Source: Spirochaetes bacterium RBG_16_49_21 (GTDB lineage Bacteria; Spirochaetota; UBA4802; UBA5550). Taken from it: a stretch of 46,262 nt of DNA. Below are positions 34,568-42,693 of this stretch, piece after piece. A program made the translations under genes and the position numbers. Within the stretch, counting starts at the first letter, position 1; every line of letters starts with the position of its first letter. The stretch is taken from assembly GCA_001829495.1 (NCBI GenBank), contig MIBJ01000018.1:1-46262 (forward strand). Reading direction: 5' to 3'. The notes below the pieces were generated by a model. The model was not told where the DNA came from. It was given only the letters and a program-made list of their open reading frames with translations, and searched no databases.

Positions 34568-35071
34568 ATGAAAAAAATAAAAGCATATACAATTTTAGTG
34601 GTTTTTATGGGAGGATTCATTCTGAACGGCTGCAATGCCGGTATTGATTGGAATGATGAATTGCGGTCGCTGTTGCTGTTATCTTCAGACAACCCGTATG
34701 CCATGACGTTCAATGAAAGCGGCGCGAATGTTGCGCTCGCTGCCTCATCTCCGGCCTTGGGTTGGACCGGAGAGGGTTATATCGGAGGCTATCTGTTAAA
34801 TGGTACCGATGTCAATAATTCCGTAACAGTCAGGTGGGCGGGGTCGCCATCAATTTCACCGGCTACTTTTAACCAGGATACGGGTGGATTTACATTCTCG
34901 TATCTTAAAAATGGCGTATTATGGAGAAACGCATACGGCTACAGTTTTACCTTTACCCTATCGACCGTCAGCGGAGGTCAAATATCAGGCACTTTCACCG
35001 GTACCTTGAGTGATGGGAGCAGTAACGTTCTTTTCATTACTGATGGAGCGTTCAGCGGATCGTATCAATAG
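34568..35071 (+). CDS. Lipoprotein of unknown function
   Basis: The 167-residue product is not recognised. It has a lipoprotein signal with lipobox LNGC (Cys22). The mature part is rich in Ser, Gly and Thr, with beta-strand alternation ('YSFTFTLSTVSGGQISGTFTGTLSD'), like small surface beta-sandwich proteins. A strong ribosome-binding site (GGAGAGG) precedes the ATG. It is convergent with dtd at a 25-base gap. Placement at the outer membrane is inferred. Confidence 0.75.
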   Translation: MKKIKAYTILVVFMGGFILNGCNAGIDWNDELRSLLLLSSDNPYAMTFNESGANVALAASSPALGWTGEGYIGGYLLNGTDVNNSVTVRWAGSPSISPATFNQDTGGFTFSYLKNGVLWRNAYGYSFTFTLSTVSGGQISGTFTGTLSDGSSNVLFITDGAFSGSYQ

Positions 35072-35096
35072 AAAATCACAGGTCGTGCTAGTATAT

Positions 35097-35546
35097 TCAA
35101 AATATCCTGCTGCTGTCCAGGAGTATCGTAACCGGCCCGGAATTCACTAGAGAGACCTTCATGTCCGCTCCGAAAACACCTGCCCTTGTTTTTGCGTATC
35201 GTGATCTGCATCGGTCGACGAAGGAGTCAAACGCCTCGCGTGCGCTGTCCGGCTTCATGGCAGCCGAATATGATGGCCGTTTCCCCTTTCTGAGGTCGCC
35301 GTACAGGGTGAACTGGGGCACCAGGAGTATCTCACCCCCGGTGTCCGTAACCGAGAGATTCATGATCCCGGCGGCATCGTTGAAGATGCGCGCCCCCAGA
35401 ATCTTGTTTATGACGTATTCTCTGTCCTCGTCGGTATCTGATTCATGGAAGCCTGCAAGGACCAGTATTCCTCTTCCTATGGATGCGACGCTTTTCCCGC
35501 TGACCGTAACCGATGCCTCCATCACACGCTGGATTACGGCGCGCAT
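35097..35546 (-). CDS. dtd: D-aminoacyl-tRNA deacylase (Dtd)
   Basis: This enzyme removes D-amino acids or glycine from mischarged tRNA. The 149-residue length is normal. The N-terminal strand MRAVIQRVMEASVTV and the cross-subunit NSGPVT motif (135-140) are present. The usual active-site SQFT motif reads PQFT (Pro77, Gln78, Phe79, Thr80), so Ser77 is replaced while Gln78 and Phe79 are kept. It is three bases downstream of the trxA stop, with no strong ribosome-binding site of its own, so it is probably coupled to trxA. Confidence 0.95.
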   Translation of the reverse strand: MRAVIQRVMEASVTVSGKSVASIGRGILVLAGFHESDTDEDREYVINKILGARIFNDAAGIMNLSVTDTGGEILLVPQFTLYGDLRKGKRPSYSAAMKPDSAREAFDSFVDRCRSRYAKTRAGVFGADMKVSLVNSGPVTILLDSSRIF

Positions 35547-35549
35547 GAC

Positions 35550-35873
35550 TTAATTCTGCTGCGTCAGTTTTCGCTTCAGTACCGATTCCGTCTGCACGCC
35601 CACGAAACGCTCGATCTCCTTTCCCTTGTCCATGAGAATGAGCGTCGGTATCGACGATATGCCGAATTTCTGCGCAATCTCCGGGTTCTCATCGGTGTTG
35701 ATTTTTACGATCGTCGCGGATATGTCGGGGGACTGCGATAGTTTTTCGAGAATCGGGCTCTGCATTCTGCACGGGCCGCACCAGGGTGCCCAGAAATCTA
35801 TAAGTACATGGCCGGCGGCATTCGTGACTTCCGCCTCAAAATTAGCATTCGTGACCTCTATCAGTTTTGCCAT
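35550..35873 (-). CDS. trxA: Thioredoxin
   Basis: This cytoplasmic disulfide reductase has 107 residues and the active site WCGPC (Cys32, Cys35). Asp26 is in FWAPWCG context (LIDFWAPW), and the cis-Pro segment is SSIPTLILM. The length equals standard TrxA. The start ATG at 35873 lies five bases after GGAGGA; a GTG four codons upstream is also in frame but overlaps that site. It forms an operon with dtd, with a promoter about 110 bases upstream. Confidence 0.97.
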   Translation of the reverse strand: MAKLIEVTNANFEAEVTNAAGHVLIDFWAPWCGPCRMQSPILEKLSQSPDISATIVKINTDENPEIAQKFGISSIPTLILMDKGKEIERFVGVQTESVLKRKLTQQN

Positions 35874-35885
35874 AGTATCCTCCAC

Positions 35886-36234
35886 GGTAATTGTATACGA
35901 TGCGTCCCGTAAGGGAGAGCGGCCCGTATACCTGCATGATATAATACTCCTATAATTCAGATCGCTGCCGAGTCCACTATTTTTTTACAATTATACTACA
36001 AATAGATTGGTTTTTCAGTATTTGTTGCGTTCTTTCACCGTCGGCGGCTGGATTAACCTTTGCCTACAAGAGTGTAAGAAACGGTAACCGCCGATTCACG
36101 CCGATCGCAAGTATGTACAATACTAATTTATTCGCAGGATAACCTGCAAATGTGCCGATAAGATAATAGAAGATTCATGATTTTTTCCTTGAAACGGATC
36201 ATGGAGGATACTACATTTTTCTCGAGGTGCACCG
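35886..36234. other. Divergent intergenic region with trxA promoter
   Basis: The region carries the trxA leader and promoter on the minus strand. GTCGGCGGC at about 36039-36047 and ACCGCCGAT at about 36088-36096 form inverted segments. On the plus strand it carries the leader of the secreted protein at 36235. No gene is seen. Confidence 0.55.
35990..36018 (-). promoter_or_regulatory. Candidate trxA-dtd promoter
   Basis: On the minus strand, CTGAAA (36013-36018), a 17-base spacer and a perfect TATAAT (35990-35995) make a good sigma-70 promoter about 110 bases upstream of trxA. Confidence 0.5.
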
Positions 36235-36876
36235 ATGAAACGGCCATTTTTCATATTCATACTTTTTCTCTTCATTGCATCAAACGGGCAGGAGGTCAAG
36301 GATCAGAAGGAAAACAAGGTCTTGAAAAATATCCCTGATGGATATGACACCCTATCGTGGGGGACCATGCTGACCAATGCGAAGGATAAAATAAGGGGGA
36401 AGCTCTATTTCACCGACGATAAGACCCTGATAATATCACGGGAAGGCAATCTTGAATATAATTATGGATTTTTCTACATTGATCCCGGCCTTGAGAAGGC
36501 TGAAGGAAAGGAGGGTGAGGTCAGGGAAGCCGATAAAACGGCTGCCGGAAAAAAAGAGGCTTCAATGAAAGCCGATGAGGGTAAGCTTTTTTACGTGGCG
36601 CTGAAATTCCCCTACTTGACCATGGAAGAGGTGCGTAAAAAAATTGAGGATAAACACGGCTCCTACACCAACGAGGATATGAACAAATTTCAGGGAGCCA
36701 TTGCGTGGAACGGGGAAAAAACAATCATCATCATGTGGGTCGACCGGTATGAGGATAAACCCTATTGCGGCCGGATAACCTACGTGAGCAAGGAGATTAC
36801 CAAAGAGCTCAACGAGTATCATCTCAGAGTCTTCAACAGGGTTGAGCGCGAGATCATTCGGAAGCTCACGCCATAG
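36235..36876 (+). CDS. Secreted protein of unknown function
   Basis: The 213-residue product is not recognised. It has a signal peptide (about 1-18, ending ASNGQ). A stretch 'GYDTLSWGTMLTNAKDKIRGKLYF' (about 36-59) is followed by a charged Lys/Glu-rich linker (about 88-115). A C-terminal alpha/beta region contains FPYLTMEEVRKKIEDKHG and a single Cys. It is likely periplasmic. It is convergent with the large tail-fibre-like gene, ending six bases from it. Confidence 0.75.
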   Translation: MKRPFFIFILFLFIASNGQEVKDQKENKVLKNIPDGYDTLSWGTMLTNAKDKIRGKLYFTDDKTLIISREGNLEYNYGFFYIDPGLEKAEGKEGEVREADKTAAGKKEASMKADEGKLFYVALKFPYLTMEEVRKKIEDKHGSYTNEDMNKFQGAIAWNGEKTIIIMWVDRYEDKPYCGRITYVSKEITKELNEYHLRVFNRVEREIIRKLTP

Positions 36877-36881
36877 ATTTC

Positions 36882-39800
36882 CTACAGGTGGGTGATGAAT
36901 ATCGGGACCAGCCCGATTCCGTCATCCAGAAAGTCCAGCGATTTACCGACAACGGTTCCAATCTTCTCGAGGGAATCGATTTTTCCCGCCATGCCGCAGC
37001 CCGGCGTGCTTGCGGTAACCACGAGGTCGCCGGGCCGTATCGGTGCGTTCCGCGCATCGATACGGCAGAGGACGGCACCCGCAAGCGCCACCGGACAGAT
37101 TTTTTTTTCCGTGCCGCTGTTGTTGATTACAACCGCTGGATTCCCGGAAACCACGCCGATGGCGGAGCGGTTATATTCCGTGCGGGAGCGTGACAAGATT
37201 GATTTACCCGATTCGCCGGCGACCAAAATATCTCCCGGGGATATATACTCCGCATCGTCGACTTCGAAAAGCTCCACAATATTTGCCGGAATACTCCGTG
37301 TGTCTGATTCGAGGCTCTTGGTGATATGTATCGCTCCATTAAAGACCGATTTTCCGTTCACATACAGCGCATCGCCGTTTCCGGAAAGATTCACGGAATC
37401 GTCGTAGCGATGAAGGGAGCCGTATCCGTCCGCGTACAGGGAATAATCATGCTCGCTCGCGAACACCCCGCCCGCGCCGAACCGCGAAATGCCCAATATC
37501 CCGCAACCCCTGGCTTTCCCGTCCGTGTATCCGGGAGACTGGCCCCGCACGCCGATGCGCCCGCCGTGCCCGAACACTCCGTAGGATTGAATATTGTTCG
37601 CGGTTGATACGCCCGCCACACCGGATATTCCGATTGATCCGGAATCGGCGGATTCATTCTTTGCATGGATGACCGCGGAATCATCCGAGGGAGGGGCGAT
37701 TTCCGCCACGGTTTCATGCTTGGAGGCCCGTATCGAGATCGTTCCTTCATGGCTGCCGTAGGCATGAACAAGGGGAGCGTATTCATGATCATGCGGCAAG
37801 GGCGGCCGTGCGTCAGCGAGCCGCGCGTCCGTGGACTCGACTGCGCTTCCCGGCCTTGATTCCTTGTTTTTGGCCAGCATCACGATGCCCTGGCCGTCTT
37901 CAGTTGCCGGCTTGAGCCTGCGGTCGTTCCCCTGTACCGCCGCGCCGGGCGAATCCTCGCCGTCCTCGGCAAGCTCCACGATCCCCGGGGATATGGTGGT
38001 GGCGGCCCTGAGCCGGCGATCATTCCCCTGGACGGCCACCCCGGGTAAATCCTCGCCGTCCTCGGCAAGCTCCACAATACCCTTGGACACGGTGGTGGCG
38101 TCCCTGAGTCTCCGGTCGCTTCCCTGCACGGCAGTGCCTGCCTTTTCCTCGCCGTCCACGGCAAGCTCCACGATCCCCTTGCTGTTTTCGGTGGCGTCCC
38201 TGAGCCTGCGGTCATTCCCCTGTACCGCCACCCCGGGCGAATCCTCGCCGTCCTCGGCCAGTTCCACGATCCCTTGGGATATGGTGGTTGCCGGTTTAAG
38301 CCTGTGGTCGTTTCCCTGTACCGCTGCCCCGGGCTTTTCCTCGCCGTTTTGAGAAAGCCTGACGATACCCTTGTGGTTTTCGGTGGCGTCTCTGAGCCTG
38401 CGGTCGCTCCCTTGTACGGCTACACCCGGCTTGTTTTCACCGTTCTCGGCAAGCTCCACGATCCCCTTGGTTACGGTGGTGGCCGGCTTGAGCCTGCGGT
38501 CGTTTCCCTGTACCGCTGCTCCGGGCTTTTCCTCGCCGTTTTTGGCAAGCCTGACGATACCCTTGGCGTTTTCGGCGGCGTCCCCGAGCCTGCGGTCGTT
38601 TCCCTGCACCGCCACCCCGGGCGAATCCTCGCCGTCTTCGGCCAGCTCCACGATACCCTTGGTTATAGTCGTCGCCTCCTTGAGCCGCTTATCATTTCCC
38701 TGCACGACCACGCCGGGCGAGGCCTCGCCGTCCTCCGCCAGCTCGACGATTCCCTTAAAATTTGTCGTTGCCTCTCGAAGGCGTTTGTCGTGGGCCTGCA
38801 CCGCGGTACTCTGCGTATCTCCGCCGTCAGGGGCGAGCTTGCATATGCCGTATGATTGTTCAGTCGCCTTCTGGAGCCGCGGATCATTCCCGGTTACAGC
38901 GGCGTTATGCTTGTACATCCCGTCCGGACACAGCTTGACGATGCCGAAATTATCCACGCCGGCTTCAAGGAGGCGCGAATCGTTTCCCTGCACGGCGGCC
39001 CCGGCCTTGGTTTCCCGGTCATGGGCAAGCCTCACGATACCCGGTTTCAGTTCTGAAGCCTGCTTCAACCGCGAATCCGATGCCTGCACCGCCATCCCAT
39101 CGCGGACGTCGCCGTTTTCGGCGAGCTGGACGATTCCTTTGAATATCGTGGTGGCGTCCTGGAGTCTCCGGTCATTGGCCTGAACCGCTGTTCCGGGAGC
39201 GTCTTCGCCGTTTTTAGCCAGCCGCGTGATGCCCGGCTGGAATATGGAGGCGTACGGGGTGAGCTCGCCGATATTATGAATGTGAAAAGGATTGAAGCTC
39301 GCCGCTGAAATCTCTAATGCCCAAACCTGTACGCCGTACTGCCCGTTACGGCATTTCACCCCCTTGGCCTCAAAGCGGATGAAGCGCGCCGGGGTTATGT
39401 CGGTGTTCCAGAAATATTTTTTATTCTCCTGGGCCTTGAAGTTTTTTTCCTCAAACAGGAGCGTCCAGATATGGTTGTCCGAGCTTGTTTCAATATGGAA
39501 ATTTTCCGGGAATCCGCTTGGGCCTGAGCCGAGGATGATCCTGTTGATATGATAGACACCGCCCAGGTCAATAGACAGGGTTTCCTTTGCAGGGTGCGTC
39601 TTTGTCGCGGATTCCCAGTAGGAACCCGGCTCTTCGACAAGAAGATTTTCCGGGCCGCTTCCAGCCATGGAGCTGCTTGAGCGTATCTCCTGTATGCCGG
39701 ATATGCCTGCGCACATCCTCCCGATTTCCGAATAAAAGCTTCCCTCGTTATTCCGGCTCGAGATGATGAAAAATTTAAGAAATCGAATCCGGGAAAGGGG

Positions 39801-40136
39801 GATGTCGATGCGGTATACCGTACCTTCGAGCTCAAGGTTTTTTTCAGCGTGGATGATCCGCCAGTACGTGCCGTCGAGGCTCGCCTCAAACCGGAAATCG
39901 CGCGGGAAGGTCGCCGCTCCGCTGGGAGACGCCGACAGCTCGATATGGTCGATGACAATCTCGTCTTTATAATCGAGGATGATGTATTCGGGCTTGTTTT
40001 CGTCGCTCTTTCTGCTTTGCCAGTAACCGGCGTCGCGCAGAATGTTTAATGCAGAACATGATTCGTGCTCTTCGCCGGAGGCTTCGTGTATAGTGCATTC
40101 ATAGTCCCGCTTATGGCTGATGTCGATGTATTCCAT
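36882..40136 (-). CDS. Giant adhesin-like protein: discoidin-like domains plus fifteen tail-fibre-like repeats
   Basis: The product is 1084 residues with no signal peptide. Two F5/8-type (discoidin-like, carbohydrate-binding) domains lie at about 20-145 and 155-285. Fifteen tandem 32-residue repeats follow (about 295-777) with the pattern ATT..KGIVELAEDGE, then SPGVAVQGNDRRL, resembling phage tail-fibre repeats. After HDHEYAP comes a glycine-rich, spike-like C-terminal part ('GISGVAGVSTANN', 'YGVFGHGGRIGVRGQ') and a terminal domain with 'SPGDILVAGESG' and 'RPGDLVVTASTPGCGMAG'. It is probably a fibrous trimeric surface or particle-borne binder. The ATG at 40136 follows AGGTGG. No phage structural genes surround it. 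How it would leave the cell is not visible. Confidence 0.85.
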   Translation of the reverse strand: MEYIDISHKRDYECTIHEASGEEHESCSALNILRDAGYWQSRKSDENKPEYIILDYKDEIVIDHIELSASPSGAATFPRDFRFEASLDGTYWRIIHAEKNLELEGTVYRIDIPLSRIRFLKFFIISSRNNEGSFYSEIGRMCAGISGIQEIRSSSSMAGSGPENLLVEEPGSYWESATKTHPAKETLSIDLGGVYHINRIILGSGPSGFPENFHIETSSDNHIWTLLFEEKNFKAQENKKYFWNTDITPARFIRFEAKGVKCRNGQYGVQVWALEISAASFNPFHIHNIGELTPYASIFQPGITRLAKNGEDAPGTAVQANDRRLQDATTIFKGIVQLAENGDVRDGMAVQASDSRLKQASELKPGIVRLAHDRETKAGAAVQGNDSRLLEAGVDNFGIVKLCPDGMYKHNAAVTGNDPRLQKATEQSYGICKLAPDGGDTQSTAVQAHDKRLREATTNFKGIVELAEDGEASPGVVVQGNDKRLKEATTITKGIVELAEDGEDSPGVAVQGNDRRLGDAAENAKGIVRLAKNGEEKPGAAVQGNDRRLKPATTVTKGIVELAENGENKPGVAVQGSDRRLRDATENHKGIVRLSQNGEEKPGAAVQGNDHRLKPATTISQGIVELAEDGEDSPGVAVQGNDRRLRDATENSKGIVELAVDGEEKAGTAVQGSDRRLRDATTVSKGIVELAEDGEDLPGVAVQGNDRRLRAATTISPGIVELAEDGEDSPGAAVQGNDRRLKPATEDGQGIVMLAKNKESRPGSAVESTDARLADARPPLPHDHEYAPLVHAYGSHEGTISIRASKHETVAEIAPPSDDSAVIHAKNESADSGSIGISGVAGVSTANNIQSYGVFGHGGRIGVRGQSPGYTDGKARGCGILGISRFGAGGVFASEHDYSLYADGYGSLHRYDDSVNLSGNGDALYVNGKSVFNGAIHITKSLESDTRSIPANIVELFEVDDAEYISPGDILVAGESGKSILSRSRTEYNRSAIGVVSGNPAVVINNSGTEKKICPVALAGAVLCRIDARNAPIRPGDLVVTASTPGCGMAGKIDSLEKIGTVVGKSLDFLDDGIGLVPIFITHL
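37805..39245 (-). repeat. Fifteen tandem 96-base coding repeats
   Basis: This is the DNA for the 32-residue repeats inside the 1084-residue protein. Central units are nearly identical, while the outer ones, especially the first five, are diverged. That pattern suggests recent copying and homogenisation in the middle. Length polymorphism between strains would be expected. Confidence 0.9.
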
Positions 40137-40162
40137 TATGCCACCTGATTTATTATTTCATA

Positions 40163-40647
40163 GTAATTACTTGAGTCAGGCGAAATTTTTATCCCCCTCC
40201 CTTGATGGGAGGGGTTAGGGGAGGGTGATTAGAGCAAAAATAGAATATTACCGCTAATACACCATCAATATTATTCATTACTTCATTATTCCAAAATCTT
40301 ATTACAGCAAATCCTTGTGATTTCAGCCAATCATCTCTTTCAATATCATTTTCTTTATCTTCTATGTGCTGACTGCCATCCAGTTCTATAACCAGCTTAT
40401 TTTCAAAACAAGCAAAATCAACTATATATGAACCTATCGGCTCCTGTCGCCTGAATTTCAGGCCCTTTACCTGCTTTGATTTTAAATATTTCCATAATTT
40501 CTTTTCTGCTTCTGTTTGATTCTTTCGTAATTGCCTCGCGAAATACACTAAACTGTCTGCCATTGGCTTTTTTCACCCCCACCCCGGCCCTCCCCCATCA
40601 AGGGGGAGGGAGGTTTTAAATCAATTTTCGTCTAATTCGAGTTAAAT
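40163..40647. mobile_element. DUF559 gene unit bounded by long inverted repeats
   Basis: Left (about 40163-40230) and right (about 40574-40647) ends are imperfect inverted copies of about 65-75 bases. The outer parts share ACTTGAGTCAGGCGAAATTT versus ACTCGAATTAGACGAAAATT. The inner parts are GC-rich palindromic arms (CCCTCCCTTGATGGGAGGGG and relatives). The DUF559 gene fills the whole interior, and its last codons and its ribosome-binding site lie in the arms. A gene-less pair of the same arms is at 28994-29076. Mobility is inferred, since no target duplication was identified. Confidence 0.65.
40189..40563 (-). CDS. DUF559 (Vsr-like) endonuclease-domain protein
   Basis: The 124-residue product belongs to the PD-(D/E)XK-like DUF559 family, related to very-short-patch-repair endonucleases. 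Family marks are LRKNQTEAEKKLWKYLK (about 13-29), GLKFRRQEPIGSYIVDFAC and the acidic motif LVIELDGSQH, which provides catalytic Asp and Glu residues. The C-terminus ends HPPLTPPIKGGG and is encoded within the left inverted repeat. The ATG at 40563 is preceded by GGGGGTG that lies in the right repeat. AT-rich codon use contrasts with the neighbours and suggests transfer. The biological role of such stand-alone genes is not established. Confidence 0.88.
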   Translation of the reverse strand: MADSLVYFARQLRKNQTEAEKKLWKYLKSKQVKGLKFRRQEPIGSYIVDFACFENKLVIELDGSQHIEDKENDIERDDWLKSQGFAVIRFWNNEVMNNIDGVLAVIFYFCSNHPPLTPPIKGGG

Positions 40648-40677
40648 GCCGTGGCCGGTGGTCTGTCAAATATTTTA

Positions 40678-41040
40678 TCAGTCGGGATCGTTATACCCGC
40701 ACCCATCGTACGGCGACAGGGGCTCATCCCGGACGAGATGCGCTACATCTTCGTAATAAGGGAAGTCCCTGCACATTTTCGGCCGGTACGGATAAATGGA
40801 GCAGGCGGGCATGCCGTTTTCATCTGTGGTGAAGTGTTTGCACCGGTAGTGGTACGGAAGCGATTCGGCCGGCTCTTCGAATTTGAAGGCCAGCATCGGA
40901 TATATGAGGTATATCTCGGAAAAGTCGGGGTCAACCGCGGGCGATTTTTTCCAGAATTCGTATGCGACCTTGAGCGTTTTCGGAGGCTCGGCAAGCCGTA
41001 CGTCTTGACAGCAAAACCCCCTTCTTTTACAGTGTCCCAT
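40678..41040 (-). CDS. YkgJ-type cysteine-cluster protein (zinc/iron-chelating)
   Basis: The 120-residue protein carries the cysteine pattern of the YkgJ/CxxCxxCC family: GHCKRRGFCCQ at the N-terminus, CKHFTT, ACSIYPYRPKMCRDFP in the middle and DGCGYN at the end. These coordinate a metal. The function in the cell is unknown; relatives are annotated as zinc or iron chelating. The start is the ATG at 41040: a TGA lies three codons upstream in frame, and the ribosome-binding site is weak. It is divergent from guaB, with a hairpin between them. Confidence 0.8.
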   Translation of the reverse strand: MGHCKRRGFCCQDVRLAEPPKTLKVAYEFWKKSPAVDPDFSEIYLIYPMLAFKFEEPAESLPYHYRCKHFTTDENGMPACSIYPYRPKMCRDFPYYEDVAHLVRDEPLSPYDGCGYNDPD

Positions 41041-41114
41041 TGAGCTTCATCCGGCTTTGATTCATGTACGAACAATTCTGTTATTGCTTGACAAAATATG
41101 CAATTCATTAATTC

Positions 41115-41171
41115 AAAGTTATTAGAGTTGTTGCAATTATAGTTTAGCCATGCAACAAGTCTAATAACTTT
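41115..41171. repeat. Long hairpin with AGACTTGTTGC core, between ykgJ-like gene and guaB
   Basis: The 21-base arms (41115-41135 and 41151-41171) match at 20 of 21 positions around a 15-base loop. The core TGCAACAAGTCT is shared with hairpins at 20955 and 27636. It lies directly before the guaB -10-like TATATT/TATTAT and ribosome-binding site, and could affect guaB expression. Confidence 0.65.
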
Positions 41172-41197
41172 AAGTATATTATAAAAAGGGAGACCAT

Positions 41198-42685
41198 ATG
41201 GACGGCTTTTCAGCTGAAGAATTATTCACCAATGAGAAAGGGCTGACCTACAATGATTTTATCATTCTCCCGGGGTATATAGATTTTTCGCCGGATGACG
41301 TGAATCTTGAATCCAATTTGACCCGGAATATCCGTATCAAAAGCCCGCTCGTTTCCAGCCCCATGGACACCGTAACCGAGTCGAACATGGCGATCGGCCT
41401 GGCGCTCCTCGGCGGCATCGGGATCATACACTACAATAACACCATTGAGGAGCAGGTGAATGAGGTACGGAAGGTGAAGCGTTTCGAAAACGGCTTTATT
41501 ACCGACCCGATCGTGTTGTCCCCCGGCAACACGATCGCCGACATCGACGCGATAAAGGAAAAGTATGGATTTTCGGGCATACCGATAACCGAGAACGGCA
41601 GACTTAATTCGCTTCTTCTGGGCATCGTTACGAACAGGGATATCGATTTTGAAACGGAGCGGACGAAAAAACTGTCCGAGGTTATGACTACCGACCTGCT
41701 CACCGCGAAGAAGGGGATCTCGCTCCAGCAGGCGAACCAGATATTGAGGAACTCCAAGAAAGGTAAACTCCCCATCGTGGACGGGGAAGGCAGGCTTGTG
41801 GCGCTCATGTCCCGGAACGACCTTTTGAAGAACAGGGAATATCCTTCTGCATCAAAGGACCGGCACAAGCAGCTCATGGCCGGCGCAGCCGTGTCCACGC
41901 GGGATGAGTCGCGGGAGCGGCTCGCCGCCCTGGTTGAGGCAGGGGTCGACGTCGTTGTCATAGATTCCGCTCAGGGGAATTCGGTATACCAGATCGAGAT
42001 GATAAAATACACCAAGAAAACCTATCCGGATTTGAGCGTCATTGCCGGCAATATCGTTACCGAAAATCAGTGTGAATTGCTGATCAAGGCCGGAGCCGAC
42101 GGCCTGAGGATCGGGATGGGCCCCGGCTCCATCTGCACAACCCAGACCACGATGTCGGTGGGCAGGGCTCAGGCCACGGCCGTGTATAAGACGGCGCGGT
42201 TTTCGCGCAAGCACGGCGTTCCCGTTATCGCCGACGGAGGCATATCCACCATCGGCCATATCGCCAAGGCGCTGGCGCTGGGAGCGTCGACGGTCATGAT
42301 GGGCTCCATGTTCGCCGGCACCCACGAGGCTCCCGGCGAATACTTTTACGAGAACGGCGTGCGGCTCAAGAAATACCGGGGCATGGCGTCGCAGGAGGCT
42401 CTGGAAGCGGGCGGGACCAAGCGTTACTTTGCCGAGGACACGAAAATAAAGGTTGTGCAGGGCGTGTCCGGATCGGTCGTGGACAAGGGCTCGCTCTTTG
42501 ACTATGTGCCGTATCTTCTCCAGGGGCTCAGACATTCCTTTCAGGACATCGGGACCAGGGAAATGAAGATATTGCACGATAAGCTCCATTCGGGCGAGCT
42601 CAGGTTCGAGCTCAGATCTCCGTCGGCTCAAATGGAAGGCGGCGTGCATGACATGTATACGTACAAAGAGCCGAAATATATGTAA
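41198..42685 (+). CDS. guaB: Inosine-5'-monophosphate dehydrogenase
   Basis: This enzyme performs the NAD-dependent oxidation of IMP to XMP, the first committed step of GMP synthesis. The 495-residue product has the N-terminal barrel start ('[15 protein letters not shown]'), two CBS domains inserted at about 95-205, the active-site loop [19 protein letters not shown] with the catalytic Cys, and the flap '[12 protein letters not shown]'. AAAGGGAG precedes the ATG. The Mut7-C gene follows after eight bases and may be co-transcribed. Confidence 0.98.
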   Translation: MDGFSAEELFTNEKGLTYNDFIILPGYIDFSPDDVNLESNLTRNIRIKSPLVSSPMDTVTESNMAIGLALLGGIGIIHYNNTIEEQVNEVRKVKRFENGFITDPIVLSPGNTIADIDAIKEKYGFSGIPITENGRLNSLLLGIVTNRDIDFETERTKKLSEVMTTDLLTAKKGISLQQANQILRNSKKGKLPIVDGEGRLVALMSRNDLLKNREYPSASKDRHKQLMAGAAVSTRDESRERLAALVEAGVDVVVIDSAQGNSVYQIEMIKYTKKTYPDLSVIAGNIVTENQCELLIKAGADGLRIGMGPGSICTTQTTMSVGRAQATAVYKTARFSRKHGVPVIADGGISTIGHIAKALALGASTVMMGSMFAGTHEAPGEYFYENGVRLKKYRGMASQEALEAGGTKRYFAEDTKIKVVQGVSGSVVDKGSLFDYVPYLLQGLRHSFQDIGTREMKILHDKLHSGELRFELRSPSAQMEGGVHDMYTYKEPKYM

Positions 42686-42693
42686 AGAGCCTC

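Noticed and set aside
38371-39183. Plus-strand ORF of 270 codons with internal repeats
   Set aside because: Its repeats are only the antisense reading of the 96-base coding repeats of the large minus-strand gene.
37805-39245. Possible CRISPR or satellite array
   Set aside because: The unit is exactly 96 bases, stays in frame and encodes a 32-residue protein repeat. There are no unique spacers and no cas genes.
36882-40136. Prophage
   Set aside because: Only a tail-fibre-like protein is present. No integrase, capsid, terminase, portal or lysis genes lie on either side, and the neighbours are ordinary chromosomal genes.
40743-41108. Minus-strand ORF starting MNCIFCQ
   Set aside because: It overlaps the YkgJ-like gene in another frame. 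The YkgJ frame carries the full cysteine pattern, and this one degenerates into Arg/Ser-rich sequence.
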